A stretch of 64,000 nucleotides of DNA, from assembly GCF_003473485.1 (NCBI RefSeq), contig NC_053047.1, positions 12,674,001 through 12,738,000 of the forward strand, read 5' to 3'. Under the pieces are notes generated by a model that worked only from the letters and a program-made list of their open reading frames with translations, ran no database searches and was not told the origin of the DNA. The DNA is from Medicago truncatula. Its lineage: Eukaryota > Streptophyta > Magnoliopsida > Fabales > Fabaceae. A program made the translations under genes and the position numbers. This document shows, one piece after another, positions 53,263 to 64,000 of this stretch; positions within the stretch are counted from its first letter, which is position 1, and each line of letters starts with the position of its first letter.

Positions 53263-54720
53263 AAAGTGCTTAAGACATATGTTACAAATTTAAGACTCTG
53301 CCTAGTATTTATATTTTATTTTATAGTATGATTATATTTTTTTTTTAACTTATAGTATGATTACATTTATAATTTATTATGCTGCAGGCCAATGGTATAT
53401 AGTGAAAGACGAAAATTACCTGTGTAAGCGATCATTTTGAGGCAGTAAATAAAAAATAATTATTTGGTATAATCTATAACTTCAATGTTCTTGTTAGTAT
53501 CATGATGTTAATCAATAAGATGACACAAATCTTGGTGAATTAAGGTATGTTTGTGTCCAACAATAAAGACTAGTTACACGATGCAATTGTGATTTATTCA
53601 AAAATTAACAATGTTTCATTAAATATATTTTTTTTATGTGTACCCCATGTTTGTGACATAAGTTAATCTATTCATGCATTTAATTTATGTTATGACATTT
53701 GTGAAACAAACATAGATCCTATTTGCCGTCCGTATAGACCAATGTCTTGCATGACAATTTTCTTGTATTATATTAATACAAAAATATTTCAATGACACAT
53801 TTTTTTCTATCTTTGACACATATTAATACAAAAATTATAAGAGGACTAATTTGACTTGTTTTTTCAAATTTAGGATTCTTAAACAAAACTAGGGTTGGAA
53901 ATATGCTAGCCGCTCGATAGAAAATTATGACATTATTTGTCTGATGTCAAGGCAGTCTTTTGTTTTTAATCAAACAATAATGTCAAAAGGCTTAGATATA
54001 TTTAAGAAAACATGATAGTTATATGTATATTTTTGTTTTCATTTTTCATGAAATAGATTGTTAATTTCAATATGGATACCAAAAGTTTTCATTTTTCATG
54101 ATCGTATCACAACCCTCAGACGGCACGCTGCGACTCACACTAGATTGTCCGCAAACACGTAACTATAAGGGTCCACAATCAGCTGAAATATGTTTTTTCT
54201 CATTCGGCTAAACCTTTAGGCTCTTCTAAAACTCCTTACCGGCTTAAGCATTAGAGTCCTTGCAAATTCATCACCCCTTCCAATGAGCAATTGTCGTAAT
54301 CCACCGCATCCGAAATCTTAAAACACAGAATCTTAAGCAGTTGTATTCTAAATCAGTTTCGGACTCAGAATCTTAAAACAAAGGCAATAAAAAGAAGATC
54401 CTTTAACTTCAAACATTTACAACATGTTATGTGGTTCCATAACCACCATCTATAATCAACTAGTTCTTCTAAATCTTTATGTTAACTATGTTTTCACCAG
54501 AGAACTGTAACACAAATTCAAAGGGTGAACACTTCTAACCTATAAAACTGCAGAAAGTACAAAATAATAGGACATGTTTCTACCTTAAACTGTAGAAGAT
54601 ACATAAAACATCATAGGATTAAGGACACTGATATATGTAATACAGACATATTTATACAACATGTTACTTGGGATGAATATATTCTGTAACCAAATCATTT
54701 ACATTGATGTTGTATACGAG
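53263..54720. other. Intergenic between the P450 and bZIP genes
   Basis: P450 upstream region, then bZIP 3' flank. 54100-54340 has gypsy-LTR-like phrasing ('CTTACCGGCTTAAGCATTAGAGTCCTTGCAA'-type R region). No gene. The bZIP 3' UTR lies below 54721. Confidence 0.4.
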
Positions 54721-57700
54721 CTACTTTTGGTAATTGAAGTCCATGAAGTTAGAGCGGCCACGACCGTTGAAGGGTTGATCAGAACGAGAAGGCGGCATGC
54801 CAGGTTGTGTCTGCTGGGGTTGAGGATTACTCATCTGTTGCATGGTTAATTGTGTAGCAAATTGCGAGAACATCCCGTTGAATGAAGGATTACCGGCTAC
54901 GGCAGTCAAATGATTCTTTTGTGCCCTAAGGCGTTGAAGTTCTTTCTTCAATGCTTCATTTAGATCTGCAATCACAAAGTGTAGCCATGTTCATATTTAA
55001 ATGGTCAAACTTAATAACAAGCAAAAGTGTTATTTGCAAATGGTCAAATTTCAAGCAATGATATTTCTTTGGAATTAATTTTCATTTCAACAAAATATAC
55101 ACCGATTTATATCACAAAAGCAACTAATTTTTTTTTTTTTTTAAGAAGCTAAATTATCCCATCTAAATTGACACTGGAGAGAATCGAACCTGAGACCTCG
55201 AGAGGGAGCACACTCCCAGGTCCCAAGTCAATACCACCAGGCCAACCTAAGTGGGTTTAAAAGCAACTAAATTAAGTATGACATTGTCATCAAATAAGTT
55301 GTTACATAAGAATCTCGCTTGTAAAATCATCCTTAAATACATTAGATAGGGAAAAATCGGATATTTTCAAAACTAAGGGTCCAAAACCGTACATGAGGCA
55401 AAATAGCAGGACCAAAGCTGTATTTAAGCCAACTTTTTTAGCATAGTTTTAGAAAGAGGTAACATTGACATTAATGAAGATTCATGAAATCTTGTTCACA
55501 CAACAAACAAGTGTAACAAATGACTCAGCCTTTTTGTTGGTCCAATTCAATGAGATGTGATAAAGGGGGAAACACAAATCTACTTTTCATGCATCAAGAA
55601 ATATGAAACGATATATACCTTCTCTAAGCTGTGCTTGTTGCTCGAAGGCATCTAACTTCATTTTGAGCTCCTTATTCTGAGCAGTCAAATCAGTAGTGTC
55701 TCTCTGCATCGTACGATTTAATGATTAGTTCGTTCCTTGGTAGCACATTATGTCAAGTGCACACAAATTGAAATTACTAAAAACAGAATCATGCGAGCGA
55801 CATAATATTTAAATTAATTCGGTCAATAAAAATTTACATCAGAAGAGGATATCTGATGAGTTGGAATGGTGGGGACCACCCATCCATCTAACAATCACAT
55901 GAAAAGGCAATAATTATGTTTTGAGTCTGTAATCCAACAAACCAAGGGGACCATGTGGGTTGGATGCCTGGATAATTACCACTTCACTCAAAAATATCTG
56001 TCTTAAGATTGGTTAATATCAAATCGAAATTCAAATCGTGAATCAGAACATCTATTTTACAAATCGTGAATCTAATATTATGGAACAATGCATGCCAATC
56101 TCTCCCGATATTATGGAAGAAAGCCCTCTAACCAGTGAAGCACGGACACTTTTTGGATTAGGGGTGTCCCGGTGCCGGACACACGTCGGTGTCGGACACG
56201 ACACCTATGATTACACTGAATTATGTCATTTTCTCTAATTATTATCCGTGTCATGTCCGTGTCTGTGTCCGTGCTTCATAGCCTCTAACATAGTCACTAG
56301 TCAAAAAACTCAAAGGAACAAAGAAGACCACTGTATTCCATAGAAGTAATTACTAAATGGAATAATCCTCGAGAATTCCGACATTTCTCACCTTTTTAGT
56401 TGTCGTTTTAAGGTTATTTAACAAACCAAGAAAATTATTAAATTTTGTTGAATTATTTGTCTTTTTCCTATTATAGCCTAAACTATTTATCATCTCATAT
56501 CACTTATTTCTCTCTCAATAATAAATATTTAAGGGTGTTTTTGACAAAATTAATAGTTAGTGTTGTAATGAACCTTGAAAAAGACAAATAAATAGGAACA
56601 AAAATTATTCTACTGAAGTGACGGTAAAAGGACCAGAGGGAGCACTCAAAGAATCTTGTCATCTTCACTCATCACAACACCACACAATTGGCATATAAAA
56701 TGATTCTCTGAACTGAACTCAACCAAAAATCCCTCAAACACACTTAAGATTATGCACCAGTAAAATCTTGCATTTGTAAACTGTAATAAAGCCAGAATAA
56801 CATAAATCCTAACAACAAGATACTCTGATAAATTTATGGAGCAATCATGTCATCTATCTATGCAAAGATATGAATCCAGTAGCATCCACTAAAGTTAGTT
56901 GTTAAATAAATTTGATTTTATTTCCAAAAACTAAGCACTCATGTTTCTGCACCTTGGAAAGGAGTGCCGCCATATTATGTATCAGAAAATAAACCAACCT
57001 ACTTCAATGATGTAAAACGGTTTAAGAAAAATCTTATACCATATGGTGAAGGCTCGATTTATATTTATGCATGAAAATAATGAGATCACTGCACACTGTA
57101 TTACACACTGCAGGACATCTTTTAGTTAGGAAAACATGGATAGTGACAGCATCAAAAACCGATTTTCTGTAAGCATGAATGCATAGCATAATCGAGGAAA
57201 ATAGGATTGGATGGACTTTAGAAAGAAAGAAAAAAACCTCCTTTTTATCCTGGCTTAGGACCATCTATGTAAAATTTTGTGGAAATACAAGCACAAAATT
57301 GGCAGAGCTCACAAAAGAGTTGCTTATAGTGAAATTACTTTGAAAACGTAGAAAATAACATAATTCAATGTAATCGTATGTGTCGATGTTAAACACCGAC
57401 ACATGTTCGGCACCGGGACACGCCTAACCTGAGGAGTGTTCGTGCTTCATAGGTTGTAACGCAAAATATATAGGATGTAATAGAGTAATTAAATTTAATT
57501 TCACCAAACTATATATTTATATGTATGTATATGTGTAGATATATACACACATATATCCATATAGACATAAATACCTACCTAGTACCTATACACATGCATA
57601 CATGCATATCCTTGCTATTATGTAGGTTCCATAAACAGTTGTGACCACACAACTCAAAATCAGACAGAAATAAATCTACATCATTGTTAAAGATGGAGGG

Positions 57701-59645
57701 TTCCATCAACCACCAACAAAAACATGTTCCAAACAAATTCACCTCTATTCATTGAAAGCTACAATTCAGAACAGTGAAATGAAAAGGAAATAACATACCT
57801 GAAGGGTTGTAAGTTGCGCAGAGAGGTTAGTTGCTTCAGTTTGAAGTGTTTGCACTTTCCTCTCCAGCTCACTTGTATATCGAGTTTTCCTCTCTTTTGA
57901 TCGTGCAGCGGATTGCCTATTAGCAAGAATCCTGCAAAACAAAAACATTTTAAGGAACAAACCAAACCCTTCATTTTTTTTTTCTTTCCATTATTACAAA
58001 AAATCATGTTAAATCAGACAACTAGAAAGCATGTTATTATTAGAAACAATTATCTAAAATGATCTGTTACGAAATAAAACATACAGAAAATTAAAAATCA
58101 AATCTATGACAAGATCAAATCCAAAAACACAATTCGTTTTAGTCTTTGACCAGAAATTCCATTTGTGCAAGATTAACATCCCTAATTCAAACGTCTGAAC
58201 TTAGAACCAATCATAAACACATACAATTTTCTTCTTTTTTTACAAAACCATCGAAATTAGAGTATTTGACACCCAGATGCTCCTCAGAGTATCCCGCCAA
58301 ACTTCAGTATGAGACTAATCTCTCTTCTAAGATCACATGGATTAGGTAAAGATACAATTTAGGGTGTTGGCACTCAGATGCTTATCTGAGTATCCAACAA
58401 ACTTTGCTACAAGACTAAATCAAACATTGGTCCTCCGCTACCACAAACTAAGTGTTGTTAACCAACTGAATCACACGGATTGGGTAAACACACAACAACA
58501 ACCAAACCTTAACTAAATACATGAGATCGACCATATGGATCAAACGACACCATAATTTTCTATCATATACCATTTCTAACCAACACATAAGTTCTAGATA
58601 TTTCTTAATTGTTTCTCTTGTAGTTTTTCTACGTCCACCCCAACCCCAGTGATTTGACTACCCTTCATCTGATATACTATAGTTCCTAGAGAATCTACAT
58701 GTCCAAAGTCCAAACCACCTAACCCAATCATAAACACATACAATTGTTTTTTTTTAGGAACCATCGTAATAACGGTCTTTGGCACCAGAGACTCCTCAGA
58801 GTATCCCCACAACCCTCAACCCACCCACCAACTACAAACTCAATTTTGCCTAACCAACGGAGTCACACTAAGTCACACATATTAACTAAACAATAACAAT
58901 CAAGTCTTATCCTACTATCTCAGGTCAGCTACAAGGGTCAAACACCGTCATAATATTCTATCATATATCATATACCACATATTCATTGAACTTCTATAGA
59001 ATCTAATTAAAAACTAAATATTATTTTTTTTCATAAAAAGAAAAACAAGAACCTTAAATTTAGAAGATAAATATAATAAATTTCTTTCAAAATTAACTTC
59101 AAAGAACATTAAAAAAAAATAAAAAAAAAAAAAAAAAAAAAAGTGAATTTGCTTGTGATGGTGATGATGATAAACCTTTTAGCTCTCTTAGGATCAATAA
59201 GAGCAAGTTCAGCAAGTTTCTCAGCTGGCATAGATTTCTTCACACCATCACCAACCTCAAACAACCCCATCTCAGACCCATCCATCGAACTACTATACCT
59301 ATGTCTACTCACCTTCCTCTCTTCAACCTTTTCCCCTTCACCACCAAACCCTAACCCATCAAAAAACTCAGAATCCACAGATAAACTCCTAAGATGCCGT
59401 CCCTCTGACGCTGACTTCCCGATGGACTCATCAGAGTCCATCGGGACAGCGTCAGGGGACAGAAGAGGGAGGTTGGAGATATCGAAGTCGGAAGGGTCAA
59501 AGGTGAGAAGATCGTCGAAGTTTGCTGCGAAACGGAAGGTGGTGTCTGAGTGTGAACGGCGGTGGTGGGTCCCACGTGATGGTGGCATGGTTTCTAAGTC
59601 AATTATGACTGGTGGTGGTTTTCTTGTGAAGTTGTTTTGTTCCAT
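54721..59645 (-). CDS. Group I (VIP1-like) bZIP transcription factor, four exons
   Basis: Exons (- strand order): 59645-59176, 57931-57799, 55703-55619, 54965-54721, totalling 933 bp (310 aa plus stop), GT..AG introns of 1,244, 2,095 and 653 bp. The N-terminus holds HHRRSHSD, a 14-3-3/phosphorylation-type RSHS motif, then [17 protein letters not shown]. The basic region spans the exon 1/2 junction: [20 protein letters not shown], with Lys in place of the usual Arg at position -10, the mark of plant group I bZIPs. The leucine zipper follows ([16 protein letters not shown].., exons 2-4). The C-terminus is Gln/Pro/Asn-rich ([11 protein letters not shown]). Group I members respond to osmotic, touch and wall signals and shuttle to the nucleus (family knowledge). 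A (GA)n tract lies ~115 bp upstream of the ATG. Confidence 0.92.
55128..55258 (-). mobile_element. tRNA-derived SINE (family B), in bZIP intron 3
   Basis: GGCCTGGTGGTATTGAC, GGTCTCAGGTTCGATTCTC and a terminal AGCTTCTTAA plus T-run on the - strand. Flanked by 12-bp direct repeats AAAAGCAACTAA (55116-55127, 55259-55270). Same strand as the gene. Confidence 0.85.
56133..56280. mobile_element. Mutator-like MITE, 148 bp, 9-bp target duplication, in bZIP intron 2
   Basis: TGAAGCACGGACAC at the left is mirrored by GTGTCCGTGCTTCA at the right; the interior repeats GTCGGTGTCGGACACGACAC-like units. Flanked by CCCTCTAAC (56124-56132) and GCCTCTAAC (56281-56289). A related phrase recurs at about 57365-57460 in the same intron. 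Confidence 0.75.
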
Positions 59646-59757
59646 TGAAACTAAAAATAATGATTTGTTTTTTTTTTTTTGGGATATTAAGGTTTGTTTT
59701 GTTGTTTTTTGAGTTTGTGTTTGTGTTGGAACTTGAAAGTGGCGGTGGTGGTTGAAG

Positions 59758-59760
<3 letters not shown>

Positions 59761-59790
<30 letters not shown>
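59761..59790. repeat. (AG)15 microsatellite upstream of the bZIP gene
   Basis: Fifteen uninterrupted AG units, reading CT on the gene strand, about 115 bp before the ATG, so in the 5' leader or proximal promoter. Another (AG)n lies at 62367-62395. Confidence 0.8.
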
Positions 59791-59795
<5 letters not shown>

Positions 59796-60019
59796 TCAGG
59801 TGGTTGGATGAGTTAGAGTTAGTGAGAAGGGAAATTGACTTTGGTTTTGTTTACCTAAAGTTGAGGAAATTGTCTTTAGTCATCATTAGATTAGACTAAA
59901 GAGTGTCATTAGGGTTGAGATTATGGTTTGATTGGATGTTAGTGACGGCAATGGCCAATAATTTTTGGTGTTGATTAAACAATGGTCAATAATTGAAATG
60001 GCTAAATATGAAAATTGAA

Positions 60020-60634
60020 GGGTTAATAGGCATATACCCCTGTAATATAAGTCATTTTTGGTTTTCCCCTTGTAAAATATTTTTTTGTTTTGAAAAACCC
60101 ACCTAGGTTAGCTGACTGTGCATTTTCGCTGATGAGGCACGCTGACTGTATAATTTTTATTATTTATTATTTTTTTATTGTGCACACGTGGCATTTGTGA
60201 TTATTTTAAAAAAAAATGAAAAAAAATTGATAAAAATTCTGGAAAAAAATTTAAAATAAAAAAAACGAAAAAAAATCTAGAAAAATTTATAAAAATGAAA
60301 AAAATATGATAAAATACCGCAAAAATAAAAAAAAATCTGGAAAAAATAAAAAAATTCTCATAAAATGAAAAATAATGAAAAAAATAAAAAAAATCAATAT
60401 GTATCGAAATGCCACGTGTACACAATAAAAAAATGAAAATTACACAGTCAGCACGCCACGTCATCAGAAAATGGTGACTCACCGTGCCACATCAGCGGAA
60501 ATGCACAGTCAGCTGGCCTAGGGGGGTTTTCCAAAACAAAAAAAAATTACAAGGACGGAATCTGACAAAAAAAATTTACAGGGGAGAAAACCAAAAGTGA
60601 CATATATTGCAGGGGGGTAAAGACCTATTAACCC
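60020..60634. mobile_element. Mutator-like fold-back element, 615 bp, 9-bp target duplication
   Basis: GGGTTAATAGG at the left is mirrored by CCTATTAACCC at the right, with further matching arms (CCCCTGTAATATA, GGTTTTCCCC, GTGCCACATCAGCGG against CGCTGATGAGGCAC). The core (60205-60400) is very A-rich. Flanked by AAAATTGAA (60011-60019) and AAAATTAAA (60635-60643), one mismatch. No ORF of note. Confidence 0.75.
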
Positions 60635-60773
60635 AAAATTAAAAATGATACTCGACGAGGGTGTTTTTGCTTCTTGCAGTTACTCAACGAGAATAATATT
60701 TGCCGATTCAAAAAAAAATGATACTCATTTTGGTCGCATTTATAAACCACTTTTGTTTTTTTGATTCATTAAA

Positions 60774-60937
60774 TAAACTTCATTTGATCCTTATTATAAA
60801 AAATAATTGATTTTTTAGGTTAATTGAATAATTAACATCTCATTATAAATATAAATTAGATACATCATTTACACAATGAACCTAAAAAATCAATTATTTC
60901 TTGTAATAAGGATTTGAGAGAGTATATCTAAACTATA
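60774..60937. mobile_element. Stowaway-like MITE
   Basis: TTTGATCCTTATTATAA at the left is mirrored by TTGTAATAAGGATTTGAGAG at the right, as in the 38165 copy. TA-like flanks. Non-coding. Confidence 0.65.
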
Positions 60938-61155
60938 ATATAATTTAATTACATCACTTATTCAATGAATTTGAAAAAATAAAATTTTATTATAAATGTT
61001 ATGGGAAGAAGTAAGAAGTTATTTCACATTTGTGCTAATATTATTTTGAGGGGGAGATGTAACTTTGTAATGGTTCTTCCTACCATAATATTTGTATAGT
61101 TGTATGTGATGTTTATAAAGTATATTCAAAAGAGAAATAGCATAATTTTTTTTTA

Positions 61156-61469
61156 GCAAAATTACACTTTTAGTCTTTTAACTTAATTTTAGGTAACAGT
61201 TTGATCCTTTATCTTTTTTTTATTTCAATTCGATCCTTTTTGTCCATTTTCATATGAATTTTTAAGCTTAAAATTCATGATTTTGTTTTCTTATTGTCTT
61301 TCAGTCTTCAAATCTATGAATCCTCGTCTATGTTTACATAAGAATATTAGATTTGAAGCATGAAAATGTATATGAAAATGGACAAAAATGATCAAATTGA
61401 AATGAAAAAAAGATAAAGGACCAAACTGTTACCTGAAATTAAGTTAAGAGACTAAAAGTGTAATTCTGC
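61156..61469. mobile_element. Fold-back MITE, ~65-bp arms
   Basis: GCAAAATTACACTTTTAGTC...GGTAACAGTTTG at the left is mirrored by CAAACTGTTACC...GACTAAAAGTGTAATTCTGC at the right. It lies 12 bp from a duplicated fragment of the F-box gene. Confidence 0.75.
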
Positions 61470-61480
61470 CAAATCTTTTA

Positions 61481-61558
61481 TTAAAATACCATAACCAATG
61501 TCCAATTATGAATCGTTAATTGGAACCACCAAGGCAGTGCATCTAATCTCCCTTCAAA
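61481..61558 (-). pseudogene. Fragment copy of the F-box gene 3' end
   Basis: Aligns with 45197-45273 at ~88% by eye, including the last nine codons (FEGRLDALP) and ~50 bp of 3' flank. The stop codon TGA is changed to TGG. No other part of the gene is present, so it is a short duplicated scrap. Confidence 0.75.
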
Positions 61559-61789
61559 ATAATGTTATATAAGTGTGTTTAGAAATGTATACTATTTATT
61601 TATATTTGGTCTTGTGATCATATAATAATAATTCACACCAAGATGATTCTAAGCGGGAAGGATTAATGAATGAAAATTGCTTTTCTCCCATAAAAAAAAC
61701 ACTCGCTCCCAACTGAAAAGACCATACTACCCCCGTATGACAAGTCATTGAATAATTGAATTGAGTTTTAGAAGTTTTTCTCAATCACA

Positions 61790-62364
61790 TAACAATTATC
61801 AATTCATCTAATCAATCAACATATATCAAATTATATTGCAAGAAATAAAGAGAAAGGAGAATAGGACACCAAATTTGTAGACGTTCCCCTAATCGTCCTG
61901 GCTATTAAGTATGTCATCTCTTCGTAGAATAAAACTTATCTTCTACACGCTTCCACTATAATGTTGAAAATGTTTACAAGAGCCAATTACAAAGGTTCCT
62001 TAAATTTATGAATCAACCCTGTCCTAAATCTTATACAATAAGTAATCACTCCAAAGCCTCATTGAAATTTGATAATCACAAATGTCTTCGAATCTCAAGC
62101 TTGCAGTCAATCCATCAATCTTCTTAACAAAGAATTCTTCTTTGTTATTGCTTCGCTTCGATCCCATTGAACTTTGATTGTTTGAGAAACAACCCCAACG
62201 ATCACCTTTGGAAGTGAAAAGTACCTCCTTTTCCATTAGATCCTTGATGGTCCACTAAAATTCTTCAAAGAAACCAAACTTATAATTATCATATAGCACC
62301 CTAACAATCTTTATCTCAAATCGTACGAGTCTTCTTAGAAAAAGTGTTAAATTTGAAGAAGTTT

Positions 62365-62398
<34 letters not shown>

Positions 62399-62810
62399 CT
62401 TTAAAGTGTTTTTGTAATTTGATTCAATGAGTAATAGAATGAGTTTAGTCAAGTATATATAGGTGAGTGATATATGAACAAGTAGAGCTTTAAATAAAGC
62501 TGAAAAGGTGTGTTTGATTCGAATCAACAATATCATGAATTGAATCAATAATGTATTTTCTAAATTCTGGGTTGTTATGAAGATTAAGTAGATAACCATG
62601 AAATGTGATTCGATTCACTGATTTCAAGATGAAGATTTATACAAATCATCATAATTTTGATTTGAATCCAACTATAGAGGGGAAAATGAATCGATTCAAA
62701 TGGCTTTAGTAAAACATTGATTCAAATCAAATTGATTAAAAACATAGTTCCATGGAAAAGATATGAATCGATTCAAACAAGTTAGTAAAAAATATTGAAT
62801 CAGAATCAGA
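61790..62810 (-). repeat. LTR-like remnant with (AG)n and repeated GAATCGATTC palindromes
   Basis: Left part has the layout of the reverse-oriented LTRs at 6 and 16 kb (short exon-like stretch, CCACTATAATG, TTACAAAGG). An (AG)n runs 62367-62395. From 62515 to 62780 the palindromic phrase GAATCGATTCAAA or close variants occurs several times (for example 62686 and 62766). Similar punctuated palindromes are in the 6-kb remnant. No coding domain. Confidence 0.4.
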
Positions 62811-63335
62811 ATTTTCGAAAAAAGAATTTTTAAAGCCTAAATGTCATTAGGAAAATTAAGTTTCCATTTTCTAGTTGGCCCCTTTTAAACTAGAATGCAT
62901 TTTGATTTGTTATCAAGATTCTCCCATATTCTTTGATCATGAATATCAAAATGATGAATTTTTTTTTCGCAATCATCACCAAGATTTTTAATATTATATG
63001 CATTTGACATATCTTTAGGAACACTTGAATTATCATCAATTTTCTCATTTCATTTTCATGATCTGAATTTTTCAAGTTTTTCTGTGTGTCACTTGGTAGG
63101 GAAATATAGGGCTGAAAACACTTAATTGGGGACGGGTGGTGGTGGGTGGGTGTGTGGGTGTTATATAGCAATGATATCATCAGGACTGAAAACTTTGTTC
63201 ATGTTTGGGCCTCCTAGTTTGATTTTCTATATACACCCCTTATAAAACATGTTTTTCTATGTGCAGTCCCCTATAAAATGATTTTTTTTGTCCCTATAAA
63301 CCTCCCGAGCCTATGCTCAAAGTCGACCTTGTCAT

Positions 63336-63453
63336 CTACTTTTTTTTTTGTTTAAGAAGATAAATTAACCCAACTAAATTAACATCAGAGAGAATTGAAC
63401 CTGAAACCTTAACAAAATCATGGTAAAATTTCAAGTCAACCCAAATGGGTTCC
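63336..63453 (-). mobile_element. tRNA-derived SINE (family B), diverged, with 9-bp target duplication
   Basis: On the - strand keeps GAACCCATTTGGGTTGAC, GGTTCAATTCTCTC and a terminal TCTTCTTAAA plus T-run; the A-box half has a deletion. Flanked by CCTTGTCAT at 63327-63335 and 63454-63462. Confidence 0.75.
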
Positions 63454-63462
63454 CCTTGTCAT

Positions 63463-64000
63463 TCACTTCTGTGTTATGCTTATGTACTTTTTATTCCTAG
63501 GAATAGGATTTACTCACATTTTCATGGAAATAAGAGATAACTTTCCATTACCACATCATTTGAACACATTAATTTTATTTTTTTTATAGATTAAATCATT
63601 TTTTTGAAAGTTTTAGATTAAATCATTTGAAAATATTTTTTGGAAACTAAATTAGTTACCAAACACATAGATAGGATTCAAATTCCTAGTAATCATGTTA
63701 CAAGAAATGATACTCCTAAGATTGTGATTAACTTTCGAAAAAACACACCTTAATTAAGATTTTTGGTGAATATATGATGTTCAAAGTGTCCAACCGTGTA
63801 AGGCTACCACTCGTGGTTCAAGTCCCACATCAAGACATCAACCCAATAAGAAACTGAAATCAAATCAATCAAATTATACTAAAAGCATACACAAACAATT
63901 TCCGAACTAAAAGAAAATCTGTTGCGGTATACAATAGTTAAATTTGCGATTGCATTTGCATTTATTAGTGGATAAAAAGTGGGAAATGTTTTAAATATTC
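63463..64000. other. Intergenic, no gene recognised
   Basis: AT-rich. A phrase at 63800-63830 (CCACTCGTGGTTCAAGTCCCAC) is tRNA T-arm-like but has no partner arm. Confidence 0.4.

Noticed and set aside
59143-59712. 189-codon + strand ORF opposite bZIP exon 1
   Set aside because: It is antisense to a convincing coding exon with the group I bZIP motifs and has no domain of its own.
60201-60482. 93-codon - strand ORF rich in Phe/Ile
   Set aside because: Translation of the A-rich core of a fold-back element; low complexity only.

Overview
This is plant nuclear DNA, most likely from a legume such as Medicago or Trifolium. The evidence is AT-rich sequence, intron-bearing genes, tandem hydroxyproline-rich extensin genes, and a dense load of plant transposable elements. 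These include SINEs, a Cassandra-type 5S-bearing LTR, copia, LINE, hAT, CACTA, Mutator foldback and Stowaway sequences. The genus is inference; no species-diagnostic locus was checked.

The first two thirds (1-41 kb) is an extensin cluster broken up by repeats. The window opens in the 3' UTR of an extensin gene that lies off the left edge. Two intact extensins on the + strand follow (12135-13010 and 32459-33706), then a third (39468-40139) with a premature stop. All share a TATATAAAG core promoter, a signal peptide, SPPPP/YKYK repeats and an intron in the 3' UTR. The flanks of the off-window gene and the first full gene are themselves duplicated: blocks at 3.7 and 6.7 kb recur at 19.7, 21.4 and 22.3 kb. 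Between the extensins are a Mutator-like foldback holding a promoter-like stretch and a lysine-rich mini-ORF (1.6-2.9 kb), an internally deleted hAT that keeps a BED zinc finger (8674-10926), a Cassandra LTR (14.67-15.08 kb), a truncated copia (16.7-18.7 kb), LINE pieces (20.7, 28.5, 30.1 and 34.6-36.1 kb), three consecutive foldbacks (22.6-24.6 kb) and a nearly identical 1,559-bp tandem repeat (28.4-31.5 kb).

The right third (45-60 kb) is genic and entirely on the - strand. It holds an intronless F-box gene (45245-46417), a nine-exon cytochrome P450 of CYP722A type (48749-53204; spliced model 481 aa) and a four-exon group I (VIP1-like) bZIP factor (54721-59645; spliced model 310 aa). Both spliced models stay in frame with GT..AG introns. 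A diverged tandem duplication below the F-box gene (42.4-44.8 kb) carries a short conserved exon-like block on the - strand, and a 78-bp copy of the F-box 3' end sits at 61.5 kb. The last 4 kb is repeats and LTR remnants.

The extensins act in cell-wall assembly. The P450, F-box and bZIP genes look like unrelated neighbours rather than a pathway. No prokaryotic-type system, CRISPR array or functional rRNA/tRNA gene was seen.
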